DNA of 64,000 bases from Schistosoma haematobium (lineage: Eukaryota > Platyhelminthes > Trematoda > Strigeidida > Schistosomatidae), in contig NC_067196.1 in assembly GCF_000699445.3 (NCBI RefSeq), forward strand, positions 77,552,364 through 77,616,363, read 5' to 3'. Every line of letters starts with the position of its first letter. Position 1 is the stretch's first letter. Shown here piece after piece: positions 1 through 12,120 of the stretch. The position numbers and the translations under genes are program-made. The notes under the pieces were generated by a model, which worked only from the letters and a program-made list of their open reading frames with translations, made no database searches and was not told the DNA's origin.

Positions 1-660
1 ATTCATCCATCAATGTTTGACGGATCCTGCATGTATTTTATTGTCGAGCAGTGAGAGGTGCACGTAATCTGTATGATGCTGGAAACCACACAATCGTACT
101 CCGAGACACAACTGATCAAGTGAATCTCTCACCATATCAATGATCCAACAACTGACAAGCAGTCTAGACTTCGTGTGTGCGTGTGGCTATGCAGAATCAG
201 GTTGTCTGATCAGTGATGAGTATGTCAGTAGATTGTATAGTTTTGCTTAAATTGAAGAAAGTTTTCACGACTGGATCATTCGAAGGTGGTGACTCCTTCT
301 GAAGAAGTCGTCAAGACTAGTGTCGTCGAGACTAGTGTGGTCATCGATGTCGTTTGATGTGGACGGTTCGACAGCCTCGTGGCGGATGTGACACTGGTGG
401 TCGAGTGATCGGTGAGTGCTGTGAATCTCAGGGAATCGAGTGTAACGCGAAGGATGCAGTTAGACTTGTGTGTCTTCCTAAGTATTGTTTGGTTGTTCGT
501 CACAGTTATTAATTTGTATTTGGATGTGGGCAGTTTTGTGGTGGGTGGTATGTAGGTTCGGTGAAGAGGTGTGAATGAGCGAGAATGGTGTGAGTTGGTG
601 GTTGTGTTGTTGGGTGTTGATGAGGCGGTGCTGAGTGTTAGATGGAGCGAGATGTTGACG
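1..660. other. GC-richer tRNA-flanking DNA, no gene recognised
   Basis: This stretch is visibly richer in G and C than the rest of the window and contains many CG dinucleotides. Open frames on both strands are short and show no recognisable domain. It continues through the tRNA gene to about 1270, where the composition changes sharply to T-rich DNA. It may be part of a repeated tRNA-containing unit, but only one copy is present here, so that is inference. Confidence 0.4.
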
Positions 661-668
661 CGAATTCG

Positions 669-741
669 GGTTCGGTGGTGTAGTGGTTATCATGTCTGCT
701 TTACACGCAGAAGGTCTCCGGTTCGAACCCGGGCCGAACCA
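669..741 (+). tRNA. tRNA-Val, anticodon UAC
   Basis: The 73 nt fold as a complete cloverleaf. The acceptor stem GGTTCGG (669-675) pairs with CCGAACC (734-740), with discriminator A741. The anticodon stem TCTGC/GCAGA (695-699/707-711) encloses the loop TTTACAC, giving anticodon TAC at 702-704. The T-stem TCCGG/CCGGG (717-721/729-733) encloses TTCGAAC, which serves as the B box. The D-arm reads GTGTAGTGGTTATCAT. The body closely resembles animal tRNA-Val(UAC). The CCA is not encoded beyond CCA at 739-741, as expected in eukaryotes. There is no T4 run directly after the gene: the nearest is about 90 nt downstream (833-837). Confidence 0.93.
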
Positions 742-1644
742 GGACTTTGACAAATAACACCTGTCCACGCAAATCACGAACTACACTCCTCACATTGGAG
801 ACGTATCATACTCACCGACACTGCCAACAGTGTCTTTTTAACAAGCTGACGCCGTCAGAGACATCCACGTCGGCCGTGCTCACCACGAGTACGACGATGT
901 GTGGTTGGCGTCCGACTGTCGACACGATGACTGGTAGTTCTGTGATCACCCGTATCAAGTGGCCACGTCGATGCAATCTTTCAAGTGAAGTCGGATAGAC
1001 CAGTTCCCTGATTGAACAGTCCACGTCACCTACTGTCACACTTTGATATCCAACTGTGAGGAGCACTGGACGCCATTAAACAAGTGAGACGATTCATCAA
1101 TTCCCGTGCCTCACTCACCATGAACTACAGACAAGGAGCTGACACTTTGTCGGACAAACACATCGAGAGGAACACGGAAGCGCTGAATAATTGAACAAAT
1201 ATCCGATTCACGTAATGACGGACTGATTGTACAAGTGTGGTTGTGTGATCTGTTTATTCTTCGACTACCAATCTTAATATGTTGAGGAACGATTTTGATG
1301 AATTTGGCATATTTTTTTATTTCGTTTTCTTTCTCTCGGTATTTTTTTGTTTCTGGGTATATATTTTATTTTCGTATATGTTATTTCATTTGTTTAGTGT
1401 TCATTTCTTTTTTTTAGGTTTTTATTTAATTTTTCCACATTTGTGGTTTTTTTTCTGTTTTTTTTTTTGGAGTATACAATTTGTCTATGAATTATATGTA
1501 AATTTCTTTGAAATCGTGTATATAAAGGAACCGGTTAATTAATATTTAACAGTATTTGCTTAAACTGTTTTTTTAATTAACTTGTACTGTTTATTTAATT
1601 TTAATATATTACTGAGGGAATTCTTTAAATGTTCTTTTGAGTTA
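742..1644. other. tRNA 3' flank, then T-rich low-complexity DNA
   Basis: 742-1270 continues the GC-richer island without a recognisable gene. From about 1279 to 1542 the strand is dominated by T runs. An 87-codon frame there reads as repeated Phe, Leu and Tyr and is explained by composition. Nothing else is supported. Confidence 0.4.
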
Positions 1645-1775
1645 ATTGTTCGCGTGCGAGACCGAATGTCCTGAGTTTGATTACCGCATGCGGGATTGTG
1701 TATACGCACTGCAGAGGAGTCCCATAGTATGACGAAACGGCCGTCCGGTGCTTCCAATTTTCCAAATTTGTTCTC
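1645..1775 (+). repeat. Hammerhead-SINE fragment, plus strand
   Basis: The segment contains the tRNA-like B-box region, then the hammerhead part (about 1705-1752) and the start of the common 3' region. The core reads CAGAGGA instead of CTGAGGA, so a conserved core base is lost, although GACGAAACGG and the GTCC cleavage-site region remain. It is a 5'- and 3'-truncated, probably inactive copy. Confidence 0.75.
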
Positions 1776-3445
1776 ACATTTATCGACTCATGATCTTAAT
1801 AAAAAACTTAACATTTCTACAACGCCGCGAATATAGAAATTAATAGTTCAGTTTTTTCTCACTCTCAAGATATATATTCAACTCAATTACGATTAATTTA
1901 GACATTTTATAATATATATATGATAATAAACATAGTTCATCAAAAACGAAATTAAAATTAAGTCAGATTGCCATTTACTATTGTGCTGTAGTGGTAATGT
2001 CAATTCGCTCTGTCATGAGTTTGTGTCGGTTGTTCATACTCCTTCATAAATGCTAGTTTTGTTCTGTCAAAACTTCCAGTTTCGTTTATCGTAATATTTT
2101 TATCCGATCTTTCTAGTATCTTAAACAGTCAATTATAAAGATGCTTTGATGACTTCCAAACATTACTGACTCGGATAGAAACGTAAATAACATTCTTAAT
2201 TCTCTGTGGCAAGCAAACCTATTGTTTATCATTTCTCGGATTTTGGGCTACTTTATTTGCTAATACACAACTATGCTACTTCAAATTTGATTAATTTACG
2301 CATTACTTGAACAATACTTTCCACATTCTTATATCCTAATTACCACACTAAAATGTAATCTTTTAAGGAATTTTATCTTGGGAAATCAATAAGCTTTTAA
2401 TAAATGATTAGTACTTTCACTAAAACACAACAATACATATTACTTTTTACACTGATGTCCCAAAGTAAGCACACATTTATGCAAACAATTTCATTGGAAT
2501 TCCGTTATGCAAATGATTACGAAATAACTTTTTTTTACAACCAAAACTAATTTTGACTTTTTTAATATTTAAAATGTGAGTTTTAGAATATTACCTTTTA
2601 TTAGGATGAATTCGTGCAATCATATTAGATCCAAATACTTTATGTATGTTCAACACGTAGAACTTTTTCGAACTGAAAGAACATTCGATTTGGCAGGTGG
2701 AAATTTTTATTAGTTCCATGACAATCAGTCCACAAATGTAATTATATTTTCAGAGAACGCCTATCATTCGAATCAAAGATGTCTCATTCGGGACCCATCA
2801 GTTGGTGTCCTCATTAAGAACAGGATGATATTTCTTATTTCCTCTTGTGGAACTAGTTATACTGGTTACTTATCGAGGGGCATCTCTCAAAACGTAGGAA
2901 AACATACCACAGCCTCTTTTAGTAAGGAATAACACAAAATAATGAAAACACTAGTTCTGAAATATGTGGTCAACCATTATCAGATTTATTATTTACTGTT
3001 ATTTACAAAACGAAGTACACTTTTGGATTGTTGTAATGCAGAAGTATTAACGAGATGAAACAAAAAGCTGGATCCCCTCCAACAGAAGCGTTTTTAACGA
3101 CAGATTTCCTTCTTACGGCATTATTTAACATCATGTTTCTGTCTTGTAGTCTCAAAACTTTACTTTTTACTTTGTTTTTCAATTTAAGGTCTGATTTAAT
3201 CATGTTTTTCATAACATATTACATTCAAACATCATCCGTTAAAGTTCAATAATTTCATGAATTTCGATATCATCACCTTTAGTCATACCCTGTTCTTGTT
3301 TACAATAACGTTTATTTACTTATTCAAAACAATAGCCGATGTTAATATGTACAAAAAATATATATAATTTCAGTTTAGTGATATGATGTATTACTAAATT
3401 GATGAAATAGACATGGAAAGTACCTTGAGCCCATTTCTGGCTGAT
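1776..3445. other. AT-rich DNA without recognised gene
   Basis: I see no repeat copy matching the families found elsewhere and no ORF with a recognisable domain. The pair of overlapping frames at 3003-3252 lie on opposite strands and are chance frames. A possible splice acceptor near 2752 is discussed under rejected items. Confidence 0.4.
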
Positions 3446-3449
3446 ATAA

Positions 3450-3880
3450 TTATGGGGAACATGGAATAGACGAAGCTTTTTTTGATGGAGTTTTGTTCTC
3501 TGAGCTGGATGGTTTGATCGTGGAGCTTTCATCGTTCTTCTGAACGACATCATCAGCACAAACTTCAGATAGAAGTGAAGTGTTCAAATTTCCCCAAATG
3601 TGTTTCACAGCATGTTCTGTGCAACTCGATGTTGATTGGTTCTTATTGACCTTAAATTTGTCATTGTTCACTTCTTTGTTTTGGTTGTGTCTCCCATTGT
3701 TTTGATTCTTGTTCTTATATTTATGCATGATTTTCCTGATTGGTTGATAAATTGGATTGATTTCAATATGCTTGTTGATTGCTGATTAACCTGAGTGCCA
3801 GGCTTCTAAAAATTCTCTGGTGTTTTTGGAGTTTCCTCTGTCTAAGATTTCCACATTTTTCCAATCGAATGAGTGTCCAC
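3450..3880 (-). pseudogene. Penelope-like element, C-terminal ORF remnant
   Basis: Reading the minus strand in one frame from about 3876 gives HSFDWKNVEILDR, then REFLEAWHSG, one in-frame TAA at 3786-3788, then SAINKHIEINPIYQPIRK and a polar Asn/Lys/Ser-rich tail ending near 3450. The pattern H-x-FDW..ILDR..REFLEAW..IN...P.Y is typical of the region after the GIY-YIG endonuclease in Penelope-like retroelement proteins. The RT and GIY-YIG parts are missing, so this is a 5'-truncated copy. It ends at a head-to-head junction with a plus-strand fragment of the same element. The element type is inferred from the motif pattern. Confidence 0.6.
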
Positions 3881-4015
3881 AGTTGTGCTGATGATGTCGT
3901 TCAGAAGAACGATGAAAGCTCCACGACCAAACCATCCAGCTCAGAGAACAAAACTCCACCAAAATCATCCACCTGAGCTACAAATCTTCTCCACCATCTC
4001 AATAGACGAAGCTGA
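3881..4015 (+). repeat. Penelope-like 3'-terminal segment, inverted partner
   Basis: About 80 bp here (3887-3963) is the reverse complement, with few changes, of 3483-3563 inside the adjacent minus-strand PLE remnant. Both read as CADDVVQKNDESST followed by KPSSSENKTP. The two arms face each other with 5' ends together. The same terminal segment recurs alone at about 5555, 18365, 26338 and 60293. Confidence 0.7.
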
Positions 4016-4204
4016 AACATGCAACTGAATAAACTACATCCTACTGCAAATAAGTTGATGACATATTTATTATTTGTCACTATCTGAAGCACTCTACAAA
4101 TCTAATCAATCCTTTCAACCTAGCACGTGAGGAAAAAATATTAACTGTGGGACGTAATGTTGAAAGAAATTTCACTTTCGTAGGTGTTGGAATTTACAAA
4201 ATAA

Positions 4205-4515
4205 AATTTATCAGTATAGGGCTGTGGAGATTGTTGAGTTTAAATTGATATCATAAACAGGTCAATGTAATACCACCATTGAAAACCCGGAAGCACTGGA
4301 CGGCTATTTTGTCCTATTATGGGGCTCCTCGAAAATGCACATCCACGATCCTGCACGCGGGACTTGAACCCAGGATCTTCGGTCTCGAACGCGAACACCT
4401 AACCTCTAATTCAACACTGTCTTCAGTGAGTAGCTGTCTCACAACAGATACAGTTGAATCGAATTGGCCACGGCTTCAAGATGAATTTCCTGGAACTCCA
4501 GGAAAATACTTGGAG
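4205..4515 (-). repeat. Hammerhead-SINE, tail type 2, minus strand
   Basis: From the right, this has the 5' leader (4410-4510), the tRNA-like part (4350-4410), the decayed hammerhead (4283-4345; core CGAGGA, GAAA replaced by AAAA) and an alternative 3' tail (4205-4260). That tail resembles those at 8250-8292, 48380-48450 and 59690-59745, and differs from the common tail ending in ACCCCTTCTGATACTAAT. Confidence 0.7.
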
Positions 4516-5043
4516 TAGAGTTTATATAAACTATCACAGTTTTTGTCCAATAAAATATGAAGAGAGTATTTTACGAACCCTTTTCAATTATCTCATAACC
4601 TGATCAGAAGAAGAGTTAACAGTCATGAAAACGTGTTCACAAGAAAATGCATATCAACAGAAATTCAACGAAAGGTATGCTTAAACTAACGTAAAGCAAC
4701 ACCCGCCTTCACAATAATGAATAATTTTTAACATCTTCCTCCTCCGCATTTCTCAAAATCTGTAACCCATAATATAAATAAATTTCGAAATGATACAATG
4801 GGTCTTAATCATTTTAAGATGGATATAAAAGCCAGTAATTTGTGCAGTGATAACCTTTTTAATGACAATGAGTATTAATATTCACGGTATCACTAGTTTA
4901 GATCCAGGTTCAAGTGTTGCCATATCTAGAGATAGTTTGTTTCTCAATATGGTCATCTAGACATATTGAGTGCATATTCCAGTGGCACTTAAATCCATCA
5001 CAACTCTTTTAAATATTTATTGACATACTCTTAAAAGTTATCG
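4516..5043. other. AT-rich DNA, nothing recognised
   Basis: No ORF, RNA or repeat could be supported here. Confidence 0.4.
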
Positions 5044-5345
5044 TTACTTACTTACTCACTTATACCTGTTAACCCTCGTGAGAGCAAGGACCGCTAACCA
5101 CAAATGTCTAGTCGACTCTGTCCTATGATCTCCTTTCCGTTTGTTTCAAATTGATATTCGTTCTTTTCATGTCTGTCTTTGATTCTCAACGCAATGTATT
5201 CCTTGGTCTTCCTCTTTTCTTATTCCTTTCAGCATTCCAATTTAGAGATTGCCCTGTGGTGCAATCTGATGATTTCCGTATGGTATGTTCAATCCACCTA
5301 CAGCGTCTTTTCCTTATTTGATATCTAAGTCTCATTTTAATATTA
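5044..5345 (-). pseudogene. SR2/RTE-like retrotransposon 3' end, decayed
   Basis: The left edge has the short tail CTTACTTACTCACTTA, followed by the terminal region common to all SR2 copies here. The minus-strand translation contains [38 protein letters not shown], matching the C-terminal end of the RT polyprotein in the longer copy at 16251-18206 ([31 protein letters not shown]). Only the last roughly 300 bp of the element is present. It belongs to a diverged subfamily. Confidence 0.8.
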
Positions 5346-5420
5346 AAAACACGAAGTTCAGCGAAGGGATCTCTTTTCATCGACTTTATTATTAAGCTGT
5401 ACAACCGTATATATATAAAA
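5346..5420 (-). repeat. Penelope-like 3' tail fragment
   Basis: The segment is close to the reverse complement of 62165-62240, which lies at the 3' end of the PLE at 60963-62240. Shared stretches include GAAGTTCAGCGAAGGGATCT and the part matching GTACAGCTT. It abuts the SR2 fragment directly. Confidence 0.7.
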
Positions 5421-5554
5421 CATTTTTACGCTAAAGTTCTGGTTCTGTGAGAATAAATGAACGAGAAATAAACGCGATGATGCAATCTAAAGATTATAAT
5501 ACTAGAATACGTAATATGAATAATAACAGTAAAATTAGTAAGTCATGGTGAAGA

Positions 5555-5665
5555 TTTGTAGCTTTGGCGGATGATGATGTCGTTCAGAAGAACGATGAAA
5601 ACTCCACGACCAAACCATCTAGATCAGGGAACAAAACTCCACCAAAATTGATAAGTTAGCTACGA
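5555..5665 (+). repeat. Solitary PLE-associated terminal segment
   Basis: This is a copy of the about 100-bp segment found at 3887-4000, including GATGATGTCGTTCAGAAGAA and the AGAACAAAACTCCACC part. It is about 90% identical by eye. No PLE coding sequence adjoins it. Confidence 0.65.
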
Positions 5666-8105
5666 ATTATAATGTGAATGCAGTAAGTTAAAAAATTAAA
5701 TAAAAAATAATCAATGCATTTACCACAACGTCAAAACAATATACTAAATTAATCTTTGATTGCTAAGTACTATACTATAATGTCCACACAGGTAACCATT
5801 CATAAAACGGATCAAAGGAATATAAAATCTCGGAACGATTCACAAGTTGAAAGTACTAATTTCTAATTGACATTACTATACATGTATTTATGATTTATGC
5901 CAAATGATACTGATAAGATGACAAATAGTTAATCAGTATTGTAAAACTCAAGAAACCAAGAAATGAATACTTATGTTAGTTTCACCAAATTGTGTTATAT
6001 ACCGGACACTTTTAATTAGAGTAATTTTATACCTAATTATAGATTTTATTCTAATGACTGGTCAATCTACTAGTCGCTTATATTCTAATTAGTTTAATGG
6101 CTTGTTAAAATATTGTAATCGTTTTTATTTTGCGAATTATTAGTTTTTGTATTATCATTACTAAATGACTATAAACCTAATAAATATAGGAAATATAAAG
6201 TGTCTTATTTGAACTGTATATATGGTAATAGTTAACCTCGTAAATCTTAACTGGTTTTATGTAAATGGTCAAACAATACTTGTAATATACTTTAATTTTA
6301 CAAATTAGATATAACAATCTTCGTAGAATAATCTGTGTGAGATTTATTCTTTCATTATGAGATTATCAATGGAAATATTATTTATCCAATGATCTTTATA
6401 GTATTATTTTTATAATGATCATGAAAAGTTTGAACGAACATTTAGAAAACAGTGTTTGGTACCAATTCTGATACCAATTGAAGAACCGATGTAAACTAGA
6501 AAACATTAACCGATTGTTCCGTATAATGTGAAACAACTTAACAGTATTGACTCATAATGTCATACACTGTTAAATCTAAGTTATTTTTGAAATTGTTATT
6601 GTTCTTGTAACCTTTAGACTACCGATTAGCGATAGGGAATTAGTTAATTTATCAAAGTTACCAGGACGTTTTTATAGATACGTCGTGTTTTAACAAAAAC
6701 ACATTATCTTTTAAATTGATTTCCAACAGAGAGAAATGGTTCGCATTTATTCAGCTAATTTATTGCCAAAAACTAGTTTCAAAAGTGTTTCGAAGATTTC
6801 AGAAAATCGAAGAATTATTACTAAAATAAAGCGTGTTTCACTCCTTTACTAACCAAAGTTGGCATACCACAAACAGTTGTTCCGCTTTCTTTCTATTTCT
6901 TCTTTTTCATTCATTCGCAGTGGGGGTGTTGGTTACGAAATTGAGAGGGCGAAAAGCGAATGTTTGGCGCTTTAACCAGGTTAGTGAATATGGAGAAGCC
7001 ACGTAGAGGACTTGGAAAATCTTGATTCCGAACCAATGGTGCACATACGTTTTAGAATCCTGAGGGGAAAATGGCGTAGTAAACTATTGTTTGTCACCGG
7101 TTACCATGGGAAAGCATCTCTTAACGTTGTTCCACTGCCTTATGGATTTTATCGCAGGGTCAAAGGCTTGGAGAATAGGCCCCCAAGAGAATCACCTATT
7201 TTGGTTTGAGCACCCTAGCAGTATTCCAGCTCTCACACAAATCGAATAACGAAGTGTGGTACATATGTATTTGAACCAATATTGTGTTTAATTAAATAAA
7301 TACAATCCTTTTGTAACTGTCTCAACGCACATTAAACAATTGTCTATTTTTACTAGTCTACACTAAATCCTCCTAAATTTCAATCTTTGAACTTTGTTGT
7401 GAGGCATGAAAGGCACCTAAACACATTGTTGAAGTTACACAAAGTATGTAATATAGAAGGCTTTCCAATAAAAAGCTACTTTAAACGCCATCTATCATGA
7501 TTTAATGTTTGTTCTTTATTTGTCTTGGCCTTCAAAAAATTTCCCTAATATTGGATAAAGTTTTTACCTTATTTATTATCTACAAAAGCTATGTGTTTAT
7601 AGAATTACTTTATACTTATGATTTTTTAAAATTCCTGTATGTTACCTGTTATCCTGTGTAGCATAGAGTAATGATGAGTATTAATATGTCCATCGGTGAG
7701 ATTGGTAACATTCTTATAGATATGATTCTAAATGAATACATAAGATCTTCTAAATAAGTGGCAAAAGTATTTTTGCCCGACAGAGACGATCAACTTCAAT
7801 AATATTTCTTAGCAGAATGATGCATCAACATCATATACATAAAGCGAAGTATGAAAAGTGTACAATACTGTATCTATTACATCTATAATGCTAAGAAAAT
7901 GTTGTGGAATATGCACATTATTCGCTAAGTAAAGATTCTTCTTTTCTTACACAAATTTTAGTCAATTATGTATATTTTTAATTATTTATTGTATTTGCGT
8001 GTACTTTTTGTGACGCCCACGGAGAATAAAGGTAAATAGTTAAAATATTTTATGCTATGAATTCCATATTGTATTAAACATATAATAAGGAAGACAATTA
8101 TTATT
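5666..8105. other. AT-rich DNA, no gene recognised
   Basis: A 65-codon frame at 7012-7209 has no recognisable features. No repeat family from this window was detected by eye. The stretch 6890-7230 is less AT-rich than its surroundings and could be an old decayed element. Confidence 0.35.
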
Positions 8106-8109
8106 GTTA

Positions 8110-8292
8110 ATCGACATCATGAACCGATCAATATTAGACCACCATTGAAAACATGGAAGCACTGGACGGTTGTTTCGTCCTAGTATGTGACTTCTCAGCA
8201 GTGCGCATACATAATCCCTCATGCCACACTCAAACCCTTGACCTTCGTTTTTAATTGAAACTCAGCAATCTCTACAACCCTATACTGATGAT
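8110..8292. repeat. Head-to-head hammerhead-SINE pair (tail type 2)
   Basis: 8110-8240 is a minus-strand copy from the tail to the tRNA-like part. Its hammerhead core is CTGAGAA rather than CTGAGGA, while GACGAAAC is kept. About 8248-8292 is the type-2 tail in plus orientation. Both 3' tails therefore point outward and the truncated 5' ends meet near 8245. Confidence 0.6.
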
Positions 8293-9631
8293 TATTATAA
8301 CCATTAGGAATCTTATAGCAATAAACTATAAATTAGCTACCTACTACTCACAATATTAGATTACGTAGACAATCAGGATGAAGATTCAAGTGCCAAAGCA
8401 ATCACAGATTTGTAGAAATACTACATCAGCAGACTACAACCTATATTTTGAGGATACACGAAGCTGATCGACATTAAGAGCCGATATATTATATTTGATG
8501 AAAGACATAGCTAAATTTTTCCATTGAGAGGCTTATGAAAATGAGAATAGCAAGATAAGTACGATGACTAACAAAGGTTCTGGAGTACGGATAATCCTAG
8601 ACACTCACGAGTTACTCAACTAGATCTCGAACATCGTCATTATATGGTACATACAATATTATGTTCATTTACATTGATCTGACACGAACTGACATCCACA
8701 TTTTGACAGGCTCAAATAATATAGGTCAAAAATAGCTAAAGTATGCTTTGATTTATGATGGTGCACCTAATGTTAGTGGAGTTAGGAAAATCGCTTACAA
8801 CAATGAAGCGGACTGTGGAAACTAACACCAGAAGAAATTAAAAGCCTAAATTAATAACCAAAGATCAAAAGAAGTCAACCATGGCATATATTAAGGACCA
8901 TAAAACTGACTAGAAACTTTAGGAAACACAAAAAGTAGACATACTCGTACGATAGTAGCTGATAAGGGGATTGAGGCAAATGAGGACTAATTTTCACAAA
9001 TATGTATTATAATAGACAATATTTTTCAATTTCTGCACTTCATAGACGTTTATGAAACTGAACTACACTAGTTCCTAGTGTATTAACACAAATTTTTATA
9101 GAGTAGATAGGATATGGTTAATATTGGAATCCAGGGACGGCGTCCCCTCATATTTCAAACTTACCAGCTGGATATATCTGCTATGTTGTCATACTTCACA
9201 TTCATTAAAACGGTTACTAGTTTTTTTATCAAAATTTAGAAAACTTTTAATTCTGATTCCTTTTTAAACATTGAAATTAGCAGGGAAAAGAACATCAAAA
9301 AATGGGAAATTTTAAAAGATTCACATTGATTGTTTGTATGGGAACAAATGAATAAAGAATCTATATCAGCCCAAATTTCCCACTTGTTTTCTGATAAAAA
9401 AAATTTATGGTGTGTATTAATTTAGTTGTTCTAATTAATTTCTTAATTTTTTATATAAAAATCATTTGAAATCTAAACAAAAATATCATTCCATTGTGAA
9501 TAGAATGTCTAATTAGCTTATATTCATTTAATTACCTTAATTAATCAAATTTACTTGTTCATATATGAAATGATCTACCGTTGGTATAGAAAAACAAATG
9601 TTTATAATAAAAATGTATATCGAAAAAATAA
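8293..9631. other. AT-rich DNA, nothing recognised
   Basis: No ORF with coding character and no repeat from the families described here. Confidence 0.4.
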
Positions 9632-9883
9632 ACAATTCTAGATTAGTATTAGAAGGGGTTTTAGTGGATATTATAGTAATTTTAATAGTTGAGATCATGT
9701 ATCAGTTGAAGCTAGACCAATATGGTAAACCTAGAAGTACTGGACGGCCGTTTAGTCCTATTGTGAGACTCTTCAACAGTGCGCATCCACGATTGGACGA
9801 AACAGCCATTCAGTGCTCACAGGTTTTCCATGGTGATCTAGCTTCAAATGACTCATGATCTCAACTAATACAATTCTAGATTA
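9632..9883. repeat. Folded hammerhead-SINE insertion with 14-bp TSD
   Basis: Two SINE fragments stand head-to-head: the minus arm is about 9646-9793 and the plus arm about 9794-9869. The whole is flanked by the exact direct repeat ACAATTCTAGATTA (9632-9645 and 9870-9883), so the pair entered as one insertion. The junction lies in the hammerhead region: the plus arm starts at TGGACGAAAC. The minus arm keeps the complete tail, while the plus arm has lost about 30 bp of it. Confidence 0.85.
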
Positions 9884-9968
9884 ATCTACCATAATTTATC
9901 AATAAGAGGTAGTTTTTTCAAATTAACTTTGACTCATTCTCATTTCACGCTGATGAATGATTCTTTAC

Positions 9969-10023
9969 TTACTTACTTACTTACACCTGTTACTCCTCGT
10001 GAAGGAGCATAGGTCGCTCACTA
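9969..10023 (-). mobile_element. 55-bp SR2 stub with 13-bp TSD
   Basis: This is the extreme 3' end of SR2 in minus orientation, starting with the TTAC repeat tail and ending at AGGTCGCTCACTA. It is flanked by AATGATTCTTTAC at 9956-9968 and 10024-10036. It is an almost maximally 5'-truncated but genuine target-primed insertion. Confidence 0.85.
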
Positions 10024-10036
10024 AATGATTCTTTAC

Positions 10037-11704
10037 AGTTATTTAAATTATAATAAATGAAAATGTACGTTCAAACTGAGCTTGTTAGTTTAAAGTTGAA
10101 TGCTTAGAGCGATTGGCTACAATTTTTTAATAAAGATAGAATAAGTTGCTAGTAATACGATTTAGAAAATGAAATTATCAAAGAAAATACATGCTTAATG
10201 ATCTATTCAGTAAAAAAGATCATCAGCAAAGGATTGTGGAAATTGATAAACGGTAGCTGTGTACTGGATGTGCATTGCAAGCAGCTCCATACTATGAAAA
10301 AAAAAGCTATCCAATGGTTCTAGGTTTTCAATAGCTATTTAGCTTAGATCGCTTCGCGATCTCGATGACTAATAAGATGGTTATCTGTTTTCAGAATAGA
10401 ACACAAATATCAAAAAGAGAATTCATTTCAATGAATCTATTTTCTCAGCTATACAATCTTATACAAATATTAGCTCGACATAGATTGATCACCTGTTTTG
10501 TTTTATTTGAAGAGATTAACATGGTTGTCATTTGTCTTACATTCGACTTGGTTAGGTTCCTGTTATTTCAGAATAAGTTTAATACTACTCCTTACTTTTC
10601 AGTAATTCCCCATCTTATAACTATTTGTAATGCAGCATGTTTTGAAATTATACAATTCTCCACGAAAAATCTGAAACTTAGACCTAGTCAGCATAGCCTC
10701 CTATTCGTATTAGGAAGTTTATTCCTAATTTTATCAAGGGAATGCTTGCTATAAAATAAAATACTTTCAATTTGTTTCATAATTATATCAGTATGACTTC
10801 ACAATTTATTTACATTAATAAATGAGCTAAGTTAGGAAATATAGAAGCAATTATAGTTTTATACAAGTCCCTCAGCTGAATAATTATCTATCAAGCATGA
10901 TCAGTTGAAAATAAAGTTCGGATGAAATTTATGTTATGATACAGAATACATTCTTCATTGAATTAGATAGTTACCAGTGTTACTAGCGCATTATATCAGA
11001 GTTTAAACATACCATCCTTATACTACCTCTAAGTATTTTCGGAAAAATATATCTTTATGTAAAATAATCAATGACTGGAAGTAATCACACTGTTCCTTTT
11101 TTTTTGATAATGATAATATAGGAATACAATCAAAGATTATGACAAACAAGCATTATGTTTCATCAACGTATGACTATTTTAAGTATGAATTAACTATGTT
11201 TATTGTCTTTTCCTCAACTACCATAATAACAAACTGCCTTCAAACTTTTCTAGGAGATATCAACAATATCTGCATTGGAAATTACATTTCTGTATTTAAA
11301 GAAAGACAGTGAGATTTTTAAAACTCATTATTAGATTTCATACCTTGGTTTCAGCTAGATATAACTTGTAGTATCCATAATAATAAAGAATATTTAATTC
11401 AGTAATCAATATCCATTTTATACACATAATGTAAAGTCAACAGTGGAGGTAGTAGACAAAACCATTTGAAAGCCTTAATTATGGATTACATCTTTATAAT
11501 TAACAGTTAAATGGATAGGTGTTTAAATAATAGAGTTATGGATCTGTAATAAACAGTGTGAAATACTTTCAATGACGTATAGAATGAAATAATAATCCAA
11601 AAGGTAATCAATATAGATGCTAAGCAATGGTATTACAAACTTATCAATATTTCTATTGTTAATATAATGCTAAACCAAGAGCAATTCTCGAATTTTAAGT
11701 TACC
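10037..11704. other. AT-rich DNA, no supported gene
   Basis: The longest frame is 129 codons (10365-10754, plus). It has no recognisable domain, no convincing start context and no codon bias distinguishable from background, so it is not called as a gene. Confidence 0.4.
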
Positions 11705-12120
11705 CGTGAACCTGTTATATCCCAACGAGAATTATGAATGGTAACTTTTGAGAACTATTTATGAACCAATACGATGCATATATTCCTGTTGTATAATTGT
11801 TAAGTGACTAAACTATACATAATCATGTTCTTGGTATAAACTTTATTTTGAATCATAGACTATTATTATACGATTTACCGTTCTTCAATTATGCCCAGTC
11901 TATTAATTACAATCTCTTAAATTCACAGTCACTTTTGACCAGATCTTGTAAAAATGTTACTTTCTATTTTACGATACGATGTGGTCTGTTTGGTTTGTAT
12001 ATAAACCCAGTATTGATGAAATACATGATTCATATTACTGAGTCTGGGATTAATGTTCTGGACTTAACAAATAAGGTTAGGCAGGAAGAATGACCGATAA
12101 AGACCCTAAACTGCTCGTAT
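11705..12120 (+). repeat. LTR-like dispersed repeat, family 1, diverged copy
   Basis: It begins with TGTTATATCCC and runs parallel to the two arms at 25425-25935 and 26525-27035, at roughly 70-75% identity by eye. A short frame (MIHITESGINVLDL) matches MIHIAEAEIGVLNL in the other copies, probably because the DNA is conserved and not because the peptide is. The TGTTAT start and about 0.5-kb length suggest a solo LTR, but the other end is unclear. Confidence 0.55.

Noticed and set aside
669..741. Possibility that the tRNA is a SINE head
   Set aside because: The cloverleaf is complete and no SINE body follows; the SINE heads in this window are much less tRNA-like.
1279..1542. 87-codon ORF rich in Phe and Leu
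   Set aside because: Explained by poly-T composition; no conserved motif.
2753..2830. Open segment after a possible acceptor (RTPIIRIKDVSFGTHQLVSS)
   Set aside because: No matching donor or neighbouring exon, and such short open segments are expected by chance.
10365..10754. 129-codon plus-strand ORF
   Set aside because: No domain, no signal peptide or transmembrane pattern beyond general hydrophobicity from AT-rich codons, and no supporting gene context.
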